Source: Streptomyces sp. NBC_01498 | GTDB lineage: Bacteria > Actinomycetota > Actinomycetes > Streptomycetales > Streptomycetaceae | NCBI RefSeq assembly: GCF_036327775.1 | Contig: NZ_CP109598.1 | Span: forward strand, 3,906,001-3,970,000 | Length of the DNA stretch: 64,000 nucleotides | Direction: 5' to 3' | Part shown: piece by piece, positions 36,144-44,848 of the stretch | Layout: each line of letters opens with the position of its first letter | Numbering within the stretch: position 1 is the first letter of the stretch | Translations under genes and position numbers: made by a program | Notes under the pieces: model-generated | What the model was told of the DNA's origin: nothing | The model's database searches: none | The model's input: the letters and a program-made list of their open reading frames with translations, nothing else

Positions 36144-36506
36144 TCAGTAGACGAGTGCCTGGGTGTTGTCCGCGAGGGCCTCGCTGACGAAGACCTGGGC
36201 GCCCGCGATGCGTACGCCCTCCAGGACGTCCTGTTCCGTGATGTCGCGGCGGGCCGCGCACTGGGTGCAGAGCGTGATCATGCCCCCCGACCGGATCGAC
36301 TCGATCAGGTCCGGCAGCGGCGCGGCGTGCGGCAGGTCGAACTCGGCTGCCCGGCCGGGCAGCGCGAACCAGGCCGATTCGCCGGTCAGCCAGAGGGAGA
36401 CCTCCACCCCGCTCGCGACGGCGACGGCCGCCACGGTGAATGCCTGCGAGCAGCGCTCCGGGGCGTCGGCGCCGGCGGTTACCTTGATCACGAGCTTCTT
36501 CGCCAT
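36144..36506 (-). CDS. DsrE-family protein
   Basis: 120 residues. DsrE/TusD-like: KKLVIKVTAGADAPERCSQA, FTVAAVAVASGVEVSLWLTG, the CxxC-containing ITLCTQCAARRDITEQDVLE and GVRIAGAQVFV. The Cys pair could carry persulfide. ATG 36506 has TACAGT seven bases upstream and no Shine-Dalgarno. It fits the sulfur-handling neighbourhood (sulfurtransferase, MoaD-like), on the opposite strand. Confidence 0.88.
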   Translation of the reverse strand: MAKKLVIKVTAGADAPERCSQAFTVAAVAVASGVEVSLWLTGESAWFALPGRAAEFDLPHAAPLPDLIESIRSGGMITLCTQCAARRDITEQDVLEGVRIAGAQVFVSEALADNTQALVY

Positions 36507-36513
36507 GCCCCGA

Positions 36514-36519
36514 ACTGTA
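36514..36519 (-). promoter_or_regulatory. -10 element of the DsrE gene (leaderless start)
   Basis: TACAGT on the minus strand, seven bases before the ATG at 36506. Confidence 0.5.
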
Positions 36520-36661
36520 GTGCGCGGGCGTACGGCCTCCGGGGCCCCGGGCGCGCGGGCGCGCGGACCGGCCGCGGGGCCGAGGCTCGCAGTCGGCGGC
36601 CGGTTCCCACCCATTAGGCTGGGAGCGGCCCGTACCGCCCCGACGCTCTGAGGAGCACCCC

Positions 36662-36763
36662 GTGCTTGAGGATTTCTTCTCCGCCCTGCTGGCCCTGATC
36701 GCCGTGGCCATCCTGGCGTTCTCCGTGCTGGTCGTGAAGAAGCTGTACCAGGGCCAGCACTGA
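36662..36763 (+). CDS. Small single-span membrane protein, 33 residues
   Basis: VLEDFFSALLALIAVAILAF then SVLVVKKLYQGQH. GTG start with GAGGAG about eight bases upstream. One TM segment followed by a short basic tail facing the cytoplasm. It is 73 bases upstream of the nitrobindin gene. Such mini-proteins are conserved here in Streptomyces as I recall; function unknown. Confidence 0.7.
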   Translation: MLEDFFSALLALIAVAILAFSVLVVKKLYQGQH

Positions 36764-36836
36764 GTCAGTTCCCGCCCGCCGTCGCCCGGCCGGCCCGCCC
36801 GCCCGTCCGCATTCCTACAGATCGCCTGAGCCGCTC

Positions 36837-37409
36837 ATGATCGAGATCCCGTCCGACCTCAACCCGGACCTTGTCCCGCTCGCCTTCCTCCTCGGTGACT
36901 GGGAGGGCGTCGGTGTCTTCGACTTCCCCGGCGAGGAGAAGGCCAACTTCGGCCAGGAAGTCTCCTTCAGCCACGACGGCCGGGACTTCGTCGAGTACGT
37001 CTCGCACACCTGGGCGCTGGACGCCGAGGGCAACAAGGTGCGCCCCATCGAGTCCGAGTCCGGCTACTGGCGGATCGACAAGGACCGCAAGGTCGAGGTC
37101 GTCATGGTGCGTGACCAGGGCATCGTGGAGATCTGGTACGGGGAGCTCGCCGACCAGAAGCCGCAGATCGACCTCGTCACGGACGCGGTCGCGCGCACGG
37201 CGTCGGCCGGCCCGTACAACGGGGGCAAGAGGCTCTACGGCTACGTCAACAGCGATCTGATGTGGGTCGGCGAGAAGTCCACCCCCGAGGTGCCGATGCG
37301 CGCGTACATGTCGGCCCATCTGAAGAAGGTCGTCACCCCGGAGCAGGTCGCGGCCTGGGCCAAGGACCTCGGCGACCTGCCGGACGACGGCATCGCGTTC
37401 TTCAAGTAG
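36837..37409 (+). CDS. FABP-like/nitrobindin family protein (DUF1794)
   Basis: 190 residues. Ten-stranded lipocalin-like barrel with the signature PLAFLLGDWEGVGVFDFPGE (GxWxGxG) and YVSHTWALDAEGNKVRPIES followed by SGYWRID. C-terminal helix motif MRAYMSAHLKKV. In nitrobindin, a heme-Fe(III) is bound by a His near the C-terminus; a candidate is His at MSAHLKK. May bind NO or detoxify peroxynitrite. Next gene is nur, separated by 124 bases. Confidence 0.88.
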   Translation: MIEIPSDLNPDLVPLAFLLGDWEGVGVFDFPGEEKANFGQEVSFSHDGRDFVEYVSHTWALDAEGNKVRPIESESGYWRIDKDRKVEVVMVRDQGIVEIWYGELADQKPQIDLVTDAVARTASAGPYNGGKRLYGYVNSDLMWVGEKSTPEVPMRAYMSAHLKKVVTPEQVAAWAKDLGDLPDDGIAFFK

Positions 37410-37521
37410 GCGGGGAACGAGGCGGGAACGGGGCCGGGGCGGGCGCCCGCCCCGTGCCCATTCCCGTACGGGTGTCCCGTACCGCGTATCGCTTCGGCGT
37501 ACGACTCCCGGCCGTGCTGCC

Positions 37522-37527
37522 TACACT
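37522..37527 (+). promoter_or_regulatory. -10 element of nur (leaderless start)
   Basis: TACACT six bases before the GTG at 37534. No Shine-Dalgarno was seen. Position relative to the start fits a leaderless transcript. Confidence 0.5.
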
Positions 37528-37533
37528 GGGCCC

Positions 37534-38034
37534 GTGGTGAGCACCGACTGGAAGAGTGACCTGAGGCAGCGCGGCTACCGCCTGACCCCGCAGCGCCAGC
37601 TTGTCCTCGAAGCCGTCGACACCCTGGAGCACGCGACACCGGACGACATCCTGGCCGAGGTGCGCAGAACGGCGTCCGGCGTGAACATCTCCACGGTGTA
37701 CCGGACGCTGGAGCTGCTGGAGGAGCTGGACCTCGTCTCGCACGCGCACCTGGGGCACGGGGCGCCGACGTACCACCTCGCGGACCGGCACCACCACATC
37801 CATCTGGTCTGCCGCGACTGCACCGATGTCATCGAGGCGGACGTCTCGGTCGCCGCCGGCTTCACGGACATGCTCCGCGACACCTACGGCTTCAGCACCG
37901 ACCTGAAGCACTTCGCGATCTTCGGCAGGTGCGAGAGCTGTACGGCCGGCGCCGAGAGCCGGGCCGCCGACGCCGGGAGTCCGGGGGGCGGATCCGGGAC
38001 CGATGACGAGTCCCGGTCGGGCGGCGCGGCGTAG
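37534..38034 (+). CDS. nur: Nur, nickel-responsive Fur-family repressor
   Basis: 166 residues. Sequence matches Streptomyces Nur: DWKSDLRQRGYRLTPQRQLV and STVYRTLELLEEL. Ni-site ligands His70, His72 and His126 and M-site ligands His33, His86, His88 and His90 are all conserved (counted from GTG 37534). Zn-site Cys93/Cys96 and GRCESC also present. The last about 30 residues are Gly/Ser-rich and longer than in S. coelicolor. Nur represses sodF and nickel uptake with Ni. Leaderless start likely. Confidence 0.95.
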   Translation: MVSTDWKSDLRQRGYRLTPQRQLVLEAVDTLEHATPDDILAEVRRTASGVNISTVYRTLELLEELDLVSHAHLGHGAPTYHLADRHHHIHLVCRDCTDVIEADVSVAAGFTDMLRDTYGFSTDLKHFAIFGRCESCTAGAESRAADAGSPGGGSGTDDESRSGGAA

Positions 38035-38042
38035 GAGAGTCG

Positions 38043-38048
38043 TACGCT
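38043..38048 (+). promoter_or_regulatory. -10 element of ygfZ (leaderless start)
   Basis: TACGCT seven bases before the ATG at 38056. Confidence 0.45.
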
Positions 38049-38055
38049 TGTCGTC

Positions 38056-39036
38056 ATGCAGCGACAGCCGACGATCAGCCCGCTCCTCAGCCTGCCCGGT
38101 GCCGTGTCCGCCGAAGGGGTGGACGAAGGTGTCGCGGCCCACTACGGCGATCTGTTCCGGGAGCAACGCGCCCTCGCCGACGGCAAGGGCCTGGTCGACC
38201 TCTCGCACCGGGGTGTCGTCGCCGTCACCGGTTCGGACCGGCTGAGCTGGCTCCATCTGCTGCTCACCCAGCACGTCAGCGAACTGCCCGCCGGGCAGGC
38301 GACCGAGGCGCTGATCCTCTCCGCGAACGGCCACATCGAGCACGCGCTGTATCTCGTGGACGACGGGGAGACGGTGTGGGCGCATGTCGAGCCGGGCACC
38401 CAGGAGGCCCTGATCGGGTACCTGGAGTCGATGAAGTTCTTCTACCGGGTCGAGGTCGCCGACCGTACGGACGACATCGCCGTGGTCCACGTCCCGGCCG
38501 GGTCCATCGCCGAGGTGCCGGAGGGCACCGTCGTGCGGGAGACCCCGTACGGCCGTGATCTCTTCCTGCCGCGCGCCGGGCTGGAGTCGTACGCCCGTGA
38601 GAACGGCCCGGTGGCCGGGCTCCTCGCGTACGAGGCGCTGCGCGTCGAGGGCCACCGGCCCCGGCTGGGCTTCGAGACCGACCACCGGACCATCCCGCAC
38701 GAGCTGGGCTGGATCGGCGGCGCGGTCCATCTTCAGAAGGGCTGCTACCGGGGCCAGGAGACGGTGGCGCGCGTCCACAACTTGGGGAAGCCGCCGCGCC
38801 GGCTGGTCTTCCTGCACCTGGACGGCAGCGAGGTGCTGCTGCCGGGGCACGGGACGCCCGTACGGCTCGCCGCCGACGGCGCGGAGGGCCGCCAGCTCGG
38901 TTTCATCACGACGTCGGCGCGTCACCACGAGCTGGGGCCGATCGCGCTGGCCCTGGTCAAGCGGAGCGTGCCGCTGGACGCGGAGCTGATCGCCGGGGAC
39001 ACGGCGGCGGCGCAGGAAGTGGTCGTACCGGCCTGA
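38056..39036 (+). CDS. ygfZ: YgfZ/GcvT-like folate-binding protein (Fe-S cluster repair)
   Basis: 326 residues, aminomethyltransferase-like fold. Contains the YgfZ hallmark KGCYRGQETVARVHNLGKPP with the conserved Cys. N-terminal block: VDLSHRGVVAVTGSDRLSWL, LHLLLTQHVSELPAGQATEA. Participates in tetrahydrofolate-dependent maturation or repair of Fe-S proteins in other bacteria. The gene follows nur by 21 bases but has its own -10 element. Name given on the basis of the signature. Confidence 0.9.
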   Translation: MQRQPTISPLLSLPGAVSAEGVDEGVAAHYGDLFREQRALADGKGLVDLSHRGVVAVTGSDRLSWLHLLLTQHVSELPAGQATEALILSANGHIEHALYLVDDGETVWAHVEPGTQEALIGYLESMKFFYRVEVADRTDDIAVVHVPAGSIAEVPEGTVVRETPYGRDLFLPRAGLESYARENGPVAGLLAYEALRVEGHRPRLGFETDHRTIPHELGWIGGAVHLQKGCYRGQETVARVHNLGKPPRRLVFLHLDGSEVLLPGHGTPVRLAADGAEGRQLGFITTSARHHELGPIALALVKRSVPLDAELIAGDTAAAQEVVVPA

Positions 39037-39181
39037 GCCGCACACCCCTCCGTCGCGCACCGGTCCCTCGCGCACCCCTCCGCCGCGCGACCGGTCCTCG
39101 CGCGACCGGTTCGGGCGGCACCGCTCCGCGCTGCACGGGTCCGCGTGGCACCGGTCCGCGTGGCACCGGTCCGCGCCGGGC

Positions 39182-39619
39182 TCACATCTCCAACTGCACC
39201 GTGAACGGGCCGTGGTTGGTGAGCGAGACCCGCATGTCCGCCCCGAACCGGCCCGTCTCGACCCTCGCCCCGAGCTGCCGCAGGCACGCCACGACCTCGT
39301 CCACCAGAGGCTCGGCGACCGTTCCCGGCGCCGCCGCGTTCCAGGTCGGGCGGCGGCCCTTGCGGGCGTCCCCGTAGAGGGTGAACTGAGAAATCACCAG
39401 AAGCGGGGCGTTCGCGTCGGAACAGGACTTCTCGTCCGCGAGGATGCGAAGCGTCCAGAGTTTGCGGGCGAGTTGGGCCGCCTTCTCCTTCGTGTCCTCG
39501 TGGGTGACACCCACCAGCACACACAGGCCCTCGCCCACGATCTCGCCGACCGTCTCGGTCCCCGACTCCGTCACCACGGCGACGCTCGCGCCGTCGACCC
39601 TCTGCACCACTGCTCGCAT
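39182..39619 (-). CDS. dtd: D-aminoacyl-tRNA deacylase
   Basis: 145 residues. [13 protein letters not shown] at the start, the catalytic [17 protein letters not shown] and the cross-subunit Gly-cis-Pro motif [10 protein letters not shown] at the end. Removes D-amino acids (D-Tyr and others) and glycine mischarged onto tRNA-Ala. ATG 39619 has TAGGTT seven bases before it and no Shine-Dalgarno. Converges with ygfZ. Confidence 0.94.
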   Translation of the reverse strand: MRAVVQRVDGASVAVVTESGTETVGEIVGEGLCVLVGVTHEDTKEKAAQLARKLWTLRILADEKSCSDANAPLLVISQFTLYGDARKGRRPTWNAAAPGTVAEPLVDEVVACLRQLGARVETGRFGADMRVSLTNHGPFTVQLEM

Positions 39620-39626
39620 AAGCGCC

Positions 39627-39632
39627 AACCTA
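39627..39632 (-). promoter_or_regulatory. -10 element of dtd (leaderless start)
   Basis: TAGGTT on the minus strand, seven bases before the ATG at 39619. Confidence 0.5.
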
Positions 39633-39765
39633 CCGACCCCCGCCACCAGGGCTGTCCGGGGCCCGACCTACGCCCATCCAGGGCCGAACGGGTGCAGATC
39701 GCCTGCGTTCGCGGGCGCGGGGGTGGCACCATGCACGCAGGCGGAGCGAGGGGAAGTAGGCGCGC

Positions 39766-40446
39766 ATGAGCACAACTGGTGCCGGGCAGTCGTCCGGTCC
39801 CGCACGGGTCACCGGCGGTACGACGTCCGGCAGGGGCGTGGCCGGTGTCGGTGCCGGTGCGCGCGTGGCCGGTGCGGGCGCGGGCGCGGTGGCTTTCGGC
39901 GCGGGCAGTGCGGGCGGCGGTGCGGTGGCCGTCGGGGCTCCCGCTCCGTGGCCGCCGGGCGGTGAGAACGCCCTGGGGCTCCCCGAGTTGCGCGCGCTGC
40001 GGCGGGACGCGACGCGGGACGAGGCCGATCTCAGCTATCTGCGCCGGCTGCTCCAGGGCCGTATCGACATCCTGCGGGCCGAACTGGGCCGCCGGGCGGC
40101 GCCCGGGACACCGGTCGTGGCGGCGCTGGTGGTCGACCGGCTGTCCGAGATCCTGGCGGACACCCCGTCGCTCCACCGGTCGTCGGCCCGGCATGTGACT
40201 CTTTCCACACCCCGGAACGAGGAGTTCCGGCTGCTCGCCGCCGAGGCGCTCGCCGAGGTGGAGCTGTCCGACCTCCAGGCCCGTACGGACGAGGAGTTGG
40301 GGGCCGCGATGGGGCGGCTGGTCCGGCATGAACACCAGGTTTCGCAGCGGCGGCACCTTCTCCAGCGGACGGTGGACGAGTGCAGCGCGGAGATCGCGCG
40401 CAGGTACCGTGAGGGCGAAGCCCAAGTAGACGACCTGCTCACGTAA
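39766..40446 (+). CDS. rsiG: RsiG, c-di-GMP-dependent anti-sigma factor for WhiG
   Basis: 226 residues. Two copies of the RsiG c-di-GMP motif EX3SX2RX3QX3D are visible: E86-S90-R93-Q97-D101 and E189-S193-R196-Q200-D204, on two long predicted helices. The N-terminal 65 residues are an Ala/Gly/Val low-complexity extension. In Streptomyces, RsiG bound to a c-di-GMP dimer sequesters sigma-WhiG and so delays sporulation. It overlaps the next ORF's possible start and sits between dtd and asparaginase. Confidence 0.93.
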   Translation: MSTTGAGQSSGPARVTGGTTSGRGVAGVGAGARVAGAGAGAVAFGAGSAGGGAVAVGAPAPWPPGGENALGLPELRALRRDATRDEADLSYLRRLLQGRIDILRAELGRRAAPGTPVVAALVVDRLSEILADTPSLHRSSARHVTLSTPRNEEFRLLAAEALAEVELSDLQARTDEELGAAMGRLVRHEHQVSQRRHLLQRTVDECSAEIARRYREGEAQVDDLLT

Positions 40447-40496
40447 TGCCGTGGCTGCCTTCCGGAGCGGTCCTCGCCTCCCGGAAGGCCCGTTCG

Positions 40497-41519
40497 ATGA
40501 CGACGCGCAGATCCACGAGCACGAGCACCAGTTCCGGCACGAGCACCGGCACGAGCGGAACGACGACCGCGGGGGGTTCGGTCTCTCCCGTCCTCGCGGA
40601 GGTCGTACGGTCCGGCTTCGTGGAGGGACTGCACCGGGGCTCGCTGGTCCTGCTCGGCCCGGACGGCCGGGTGGAGTTCGCCCTCGGCGACGCGGACGCG
40701 CCGGTCTTCCCGCGCTCCAGCAACAAGCCCTTCCAGGCCGCCGCCGTGCTGCGGGCCGGTGCCGAACTGTCCGGTGAGCGCCTCGCGTTGGCGGCGGCCA
40801 GCCACTCCGGCGAGGACTTCCACCTCGATCTCGTACAGAAGATGCTCTCCGAGTCGGGGCTGACGGCGGACGATCTGCTGAACCCCGCCGATCTCCCGCT
40901 GGACCGGGCCGAGGCCGACGCGTATCTGGCGGCCGGGCGGGTCAGGGACCGGGTGACCATGAACTGCTCCGGCAAGCACGCGGCGATGCTCGCGGCCTGC
41001 GTGCGCAACGGGTGGCCGCTCGGTACGTATCTGGAGGTGTCCCACCCCTTGCAGCGGCTCGTCGGCGAGGTGGTCGAGGAGGCGTCGGGGGAGCCGGTCG
41101 CGGCGGTCGGTACGGACGGCTGCGGCGCCCCGCTGATGGCGATCAGCCTCACCGGACTCGCCCGTGGCTTCCGTCACTTCGTCCTCGCCGAGCCCGGCAC
41201 GGCCGAGCGCCGCGTCGCGGACGCGATGCGCGCGCACCCGGAGTACGTCGCCGGTACGCGCAGGGCCGACACCTGGCTGATGCGCGAGGTGCCGGGCGCG
41301 CTGTCGAAGATGGGCGCCGAGGCCGTACAGGCGGTGGCGCTGCCCGACGGCCGCGCGCTGGCGTTCAAGATCGAGGACGGCGGCATCCGCGCGCTGGGGC
41401 CGGTACTGGCGCGGGCGCTGAGGCTGCTGGGTGTCGAGGGACCGGTGGTGTCCCGCATCGGGCGGGCGCCGCTGCTGGGGGGCGACGCGGAGGTGGGCGA
41501 GGTACGGGCGGTCTTCTGA
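40497..41519 (+). CDS. Asparaginase (Rhizobium-type, PF06089 family)
   Basis: 340 residues. SPVLAEVVRSGFVEGLHRGS, FPRSSNKPFQA, MNCSGKHAAMLAACVRNGWP (with the conserved SGKH) and VGTDGCGAPLMAISLTGLAR are characteristic of the thermolabile asparaginase_II family. ATG 40497 has GGAAGG eight bases upstream. The first 25 residues are a Ser/Thr-rich tail. Hydrolyses L-asparagine to aspartate and ammonia. Downstream of rsiG by 51 bases, possibly cotranscribed. Confidence 0.9.
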   Translation: MTTRRSTSTSTSSGTSTGTSGTTTAGGSVSPVLAEVVRSGFVEGLHRGSLVLLGPDGRVEFALGDADAPVFPRSSNKPFQAAAVLRAGAELSGERLALAAASHSGEDFHLDLVQKMLSESGLTADDLLNPADLPLDRAEADAYLAAGRVRDRVTMNCSGKHAAMLAACVRNGWPLGTYLEVSHPLQRLVGEVVEEASGEPVAAVGTDGCGAPLMAISLTGLARGFRHFVLAEPGTAERRVADAMRAHPEYVAGTRRADTWLMREVPGALSKMGAEAVQAVALPDGRALAFKIEDGGIRALGPVLARALRLLGVEGPVVSRIGRAPLLGGDAEVGEVRAVF

Positions 41520-41782
41520 CCGGGTCCCTCGCCGGGAGGATCGTTTCCGCTGCGGGTTCGCCTGCCGGTTCGCCTGCGGGTTCACCTGCGGGGACGGCCG
41601 GGCGGCGTGGCCTGCCGGGCGGCCGGGTCGACGCGGCCGGTCGGGCGTCCGGGCCGTCGTTCCTGGTCGGCGTCCGGGTCGCCGTTCCCTGGTCGGCGGC
41701 CGGGCCGTCGTTCCTGGTCGGCGCGGTCGGGCCGGCGTAAATCCGCAGGACATTCCGCCGCCCGGTGTTTAGCGTACGGAGC
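41520..41782. repeat. Short imperfect repeats after the asparaginase gene
   Basis: The 9-bp word GGTTCGCCT and its variant recur in 41551-41600 and GGTCGGCG-containing words recur afterward. Non-coding. Confidence 0.5.
41770..41775 (+). promoter_or_regulatory. -10 element of the Eis-type gene (leaderless start)
   Basis: TAGCGT seven bases before the ATG at 41783. Confidence 0.45.
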
Positions 41783-43036
41783 ATGGCCCTCGATGTGCGC
41801 GCGATCAGCGACTCCGACCTTCCCGACTGGCTCCGCGCCCTCAACACCGGCTTCCTCAGGCCGCCCTCGGCCGGCGAGGACGAGATCGCGAACCGCAGGG
41901 TGCAGGTGGCCGGACACCGCGTCCTGGGCGCGTTCGACGAGGGCCGCTGCGTGGCGACGTACCGCTCCTTCCCGCAGGAACTGACCGCCGTCGGCGGCGC
42001 GCCCCTGCCGGCCAACGCGATCTCCAACGTCACCGTCTCGCCCACACACCGCCGCCGGGGCCTGCTCAGCCGCATGATCCGCGCGGATCTGGCGGAGGCC
42101 AAGGAGCGCGGCGACATCGTCTCCACGCTGATCGCGGCGGAGTATCCGATCTACGGGCGGTACGGCTTCGGCCCGGCGACCTGGCTCACCGACTGGGCGA
42201 TCGACGTGCCGCGCGCGGGCCTGGACCCGCGCCGTTCCGGGCAGCCGGACGACGCCGACGGCGGCCGGGTCGATCTGGTCGACGCCGGCGACGTCCGGAA
42301 GCTGGGCCCCGACCTGCACGACCGGATGCGCGCCCGGCGGCACGGCGTGATCACCCGCGACGAGCGCTGGTGGCAGTTGCTCACCGGCGTGGTGTCCGTG
42401 CCCGCCGCCCCCTGGACCGAGCCGTTCCATGTGGTGTACCGGTCGGCCTCGGGCGAGGTCGAGGGCCTCATGACGTACCGGGCCGACGACAGGTGGGGCG
42501 ACGGGAAACAGCCGCTGAACACGGTGACCGTGGTGGACGCGATCGCCGTGACGACGGCGGCGGAGCGGGCGCTGTGGCGCTACGTCTGCTCGATCGACTG
42601 GATCACCACGGTCCGCACCGGCTACCGCGCCCCCGACGACCTGCTGCCCCACTATCTGCCGGACCCGCGCGCGGCCAGGGTCGTCACGCACGCGGACTTC
42701 CTGTGGGTACGGATCCTGGACACCGTACGCGCGCTGGAGTCCCGTACGTACGCGAACTCCGGCACCCTGGTCCTGGACGTCCGCGACCCGGCGTCCCTCG
42801 CCGCGGGCCGCTACCGCCTGGACACGGACGCCTCGGGCAGCAGCTGCGCCCCCACCACGGAGACGCCGGATCTGACCTTGGACGTACGGGAGTTGGGCGC
42901 GCTCTACCTGGGCGACGAGTCGGCGGTGCGCCTGTCGGCGCTGGGCTCGCTGACGGAGAACACGGCGGGCGCGGCCTCCCGCGCGGACGCGTTGTTCCGT
43001 ACCTCCCGCCGACCGTGGTGCCCGGAGACCTTCTGA
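41783..43036 (+). CDS. Eis-family GNAT N-acetyltransferase
   Basis: 417 residues: N-terminal GNAT ([20 protein letters not shown], acetyl-CoA loop [19 protein letters not shown]), a central region [20 protein letters not shown], and an SCP2-like C-terminal domain ([20 protein letters not shown]). This three-domain layout is that of Eis, which acetylates amines of aminoglycosides and other basic compounds. ATG 41783; leaderless start likely. The enzyme may confer resistance to aminoglycosides; this is inferred. Confidence 0.9.
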   Translation: MALDVRAISDSDLPDWLRALNTGFLRPPSAGEDEIANRRVQVAGHRVLGAFDEGRCVATYRSFPQELTAVGGAPLPANAISNVTVSPTHRRRGLLSRMIRADLAEAKERGDIVSTLIAAEYPIYGRYGFGPATWLTDWAIDVPRAGLDPRRSGQPDDADGGRVDLVDAGDVRKLGPDLHDRMRARRHGVITRDERWWQLLTGVVSVPAAPWTEPFHVVYRSASGEVEGLMTYRADDRWGDGKQPLNTVTVVDAIAVTTAAERALWRYVCSIDWITTVRTGYRAPDDLLPHYLPDPRAARVVTHADFLWVRILDTVRALESRTYANSGTLVLDVRDPASLAAGRYRLDTDASGSSCAPTTETPDLTLDVRELGALYLGDESAVRLSALGSLTENTAGAASRADALFRTSRRPWCPETF

Positions 43037-43074
43037 CGAATCCGCCGCCCAGGGCAGCTGCGAAAGGTACGCGC

Positions 43075-44628
43075 GTGAAGACGACGGAGATGTTCGAGAC
43101 TCGGAGCGGGCTCGTACGGGGGCGGCGGCGGGCGGAGGACGGGGTGTTCGCGGTGCTCGGGATTCCCTACGCCGCGCCGCCGTTCGGGGAGGGGCGGTTC
43201 GCCGCGCCCCGGCCCCCGGACGCGTGGCGGAGGGCGCGGGACAGCGACCCATTCGGACCCGTCGCGCCGCAGTCCGCCGCGCTGCCCGGCATGCCCGCGT
43301 GGGAACCCGGCGACGAGGACGTGCTGAGCCTCAATGTCTGGACGGGGAGCGGCGGCGGTGCGCGGCCGGTGTTCGTGTGGATCCACGGGGGCGCGTACAC
43401 CTTCGGTTCCGCCGCCCAGCCCGACTTCGACGGTACGGCCCTGGCCCGCGCCGGGCTGGTCGTCGTCACGCTCAACTACCGCCTCGGCTTCGAGGGGTTC
43501 GGCCATGTTCCGGACTCTGCTTCCGGGCGCGCGTTCCCCGAGAACCGGGGGCTGCTGGACCAGATCGCCGCCCTGGAGTGGGTGCGCGACAACATCGCGG
43601 CCTTCGGTGGCGACCCCGCCCGGGTCACGGTCGCCGGGCAGTCGGCGGGGGCGGCGTCCGTCGCCTGTCTGACGGTGATGGAGCGGGCGCGCGGGCTGTT
43701 CCACCGGGCCGTCGTCCACAGCGCGGTCGGTCCGGTGTACTCGCCGGGACTGGCCGCCGACACGACGCGCCTGGTGGCGGAGGCCGCCGGGGTCCCGGCC
43801 GATGCCGGGGGGCTGCTGGCGGCCTCCCCGTACGACCTGGTCCGTGCCTCCGACCGGGTCGTCGCCCGGCTGCGGGGGAACCCGGCGGCCGGGGCGCGCC
43901 GCTACGACCCCGTGCTGTACGGCCCGGTCGCCGACGGGGACGTCCTGCCCGCGGATCCGCTCGCCGTGGCGGCGGAGGGCCGCGCCGAGGTCGACCTGCT
44001 GGTCTGCCACACGACCGAGGAGTACTGGCTGGTCGACGCGGTCGGCGGCTGCGAGAGACTCACCACGGACGCGCAACTGGAGCGTTTCGCAAGGGACTTC
44101 GGGCTGCCCGACACGCTCGTACCGGCCTACCGGGAGCTGATGCCCGGCGCGCCCGTACGCGACGTGCATCTCGCGATCCACGGCGACATGTCGTTCGGCG
44201 AGTACAGCAGCCGCCTCGCCGAGCGGCACGCCCGCGCGGGCCATCGTACGTATCTGGCGCGGTTCGCCCGGCGGCGCGCCGACGCGGGCGGAGTCGTACG
44301 CCCCTGGCACAGCGCCGACGTCCCCTTCGCCTTCGGCACCCTGGACGTCCCGGAGGCCGCCTTCCTCATCGGCGGCCCGCCCACGGCCGCCGACCACGAC
44401 CTGTCACGCCGCATGGTCCGCGCGTGGGCGGACTTCGCCGCGACCGGATATCCGGGCTGGCGGTCGCTGACGGCGGACGGGGCGGCGGACACCGTACGGA
44501 TCTGGGGCGAGGACGCGGCGGGCGCGGCGGACGGCGCGGGCACGGCGGACGGCGCGGAAGGTGCGGACGCGCACGACGCCTTCCGTGCCGCGTGGCGCAC
44601 GGCCGACTACGCGCGCCTGCACCCCTGA
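43075..44628 (+). CDS. Carboxylesterase, type B
   Basis: 517 residues. Alpha/beta hydrolase with oxyanion hole WIHGGAYTFGS, nucleophile Ser190 in GQSAGAASVA, acid residue in the TTEEYWLVD region and His in RPWHSADVPFAFG. Opens with FETRSGLVRG and VFAVLGIPYAAPP (type-B signature). GTG 43075 has AAAGG upstream. An Ala/Asp/Gly-rich insertion at about residues 481-505 (DAAGAADGAGTADGAEGADA) is encoded by short repeats. Substrate esters unknown. Confidence 0.92.
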   Translation: MKTTEMFETRSGLVRGRRRAEDGVFAVLGIPYAAPPFGEGRFAAPRPPDAWRRARDSDPFGPVAPQSAALPGMPAWEPGDEDVLSLNVWTGSGGGARPVFVWIHGGAYTFGSAAQPDFDGTALARAGLVVVTLNYRLGFEGFGHVPDSASGRAFPENRGLLDQIAALEWVRDNIAAFGGDPARVTVAGQSAGAASVACLTVMERARGLFHRAVVHSAVGPVYSPGLAADTTRLVAEAAGVPADAGGLLAASPYDLVRASDRVVARLRGNPAAGARRYDPVLYGPVADGDVLPADPLAVAAEGRAEVDLLVCHTTEEYWLVDAVGGCERLTTDAQLERFARDFGLPDTLVPAYRELMPGAPVRDVHLAIHGDMSFGEYSSRLAERHARAGHRTYLARFARRRADAGGVVRPWHSADVPFAFGTLDVPEAAFLIGGPPTAADHDLSRRMVRAWADFAATGYPGWRSLTADGAADTVRIWGEDAAGAADGAGTADGAEGADAHDAFRAAWRTADYARLHP

Positions 44629-44667
44629 GGAACGAAGGAATTCCGTCCGCCGGACAGGCCGTACGGT

Positions 44668-44719
44668 CTGTGGTTCGGATCTTGCCGGGATCGCGTGCCC
44701 GGCAAGATCCGAACCACAG
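44668..44719. terminator. Bidirectional terminator: 22-bp perfect inverted repeat
   Basis: Arms 44668-44689 and 44698-44719 are perfectly complementary with an eight-base loop. Lies between the convergent carboxylesterase (plus) and roadblock gene (minus) and would act for both. The arm length exceeds a usual terminator. Confidence 0.85.
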
Positions 44720-44848
44720 CTCGCCGCGTTGCCACCGCAGGAGGGAGCCATGGGTCCCTCCCACGCCCAGCGATCCCCGGCACCGACGTGACATCGGCCG
44801 CTGACGCGGCGGGCGCTCACCGATCCGGCCCGATCCGGACGACGGGTC

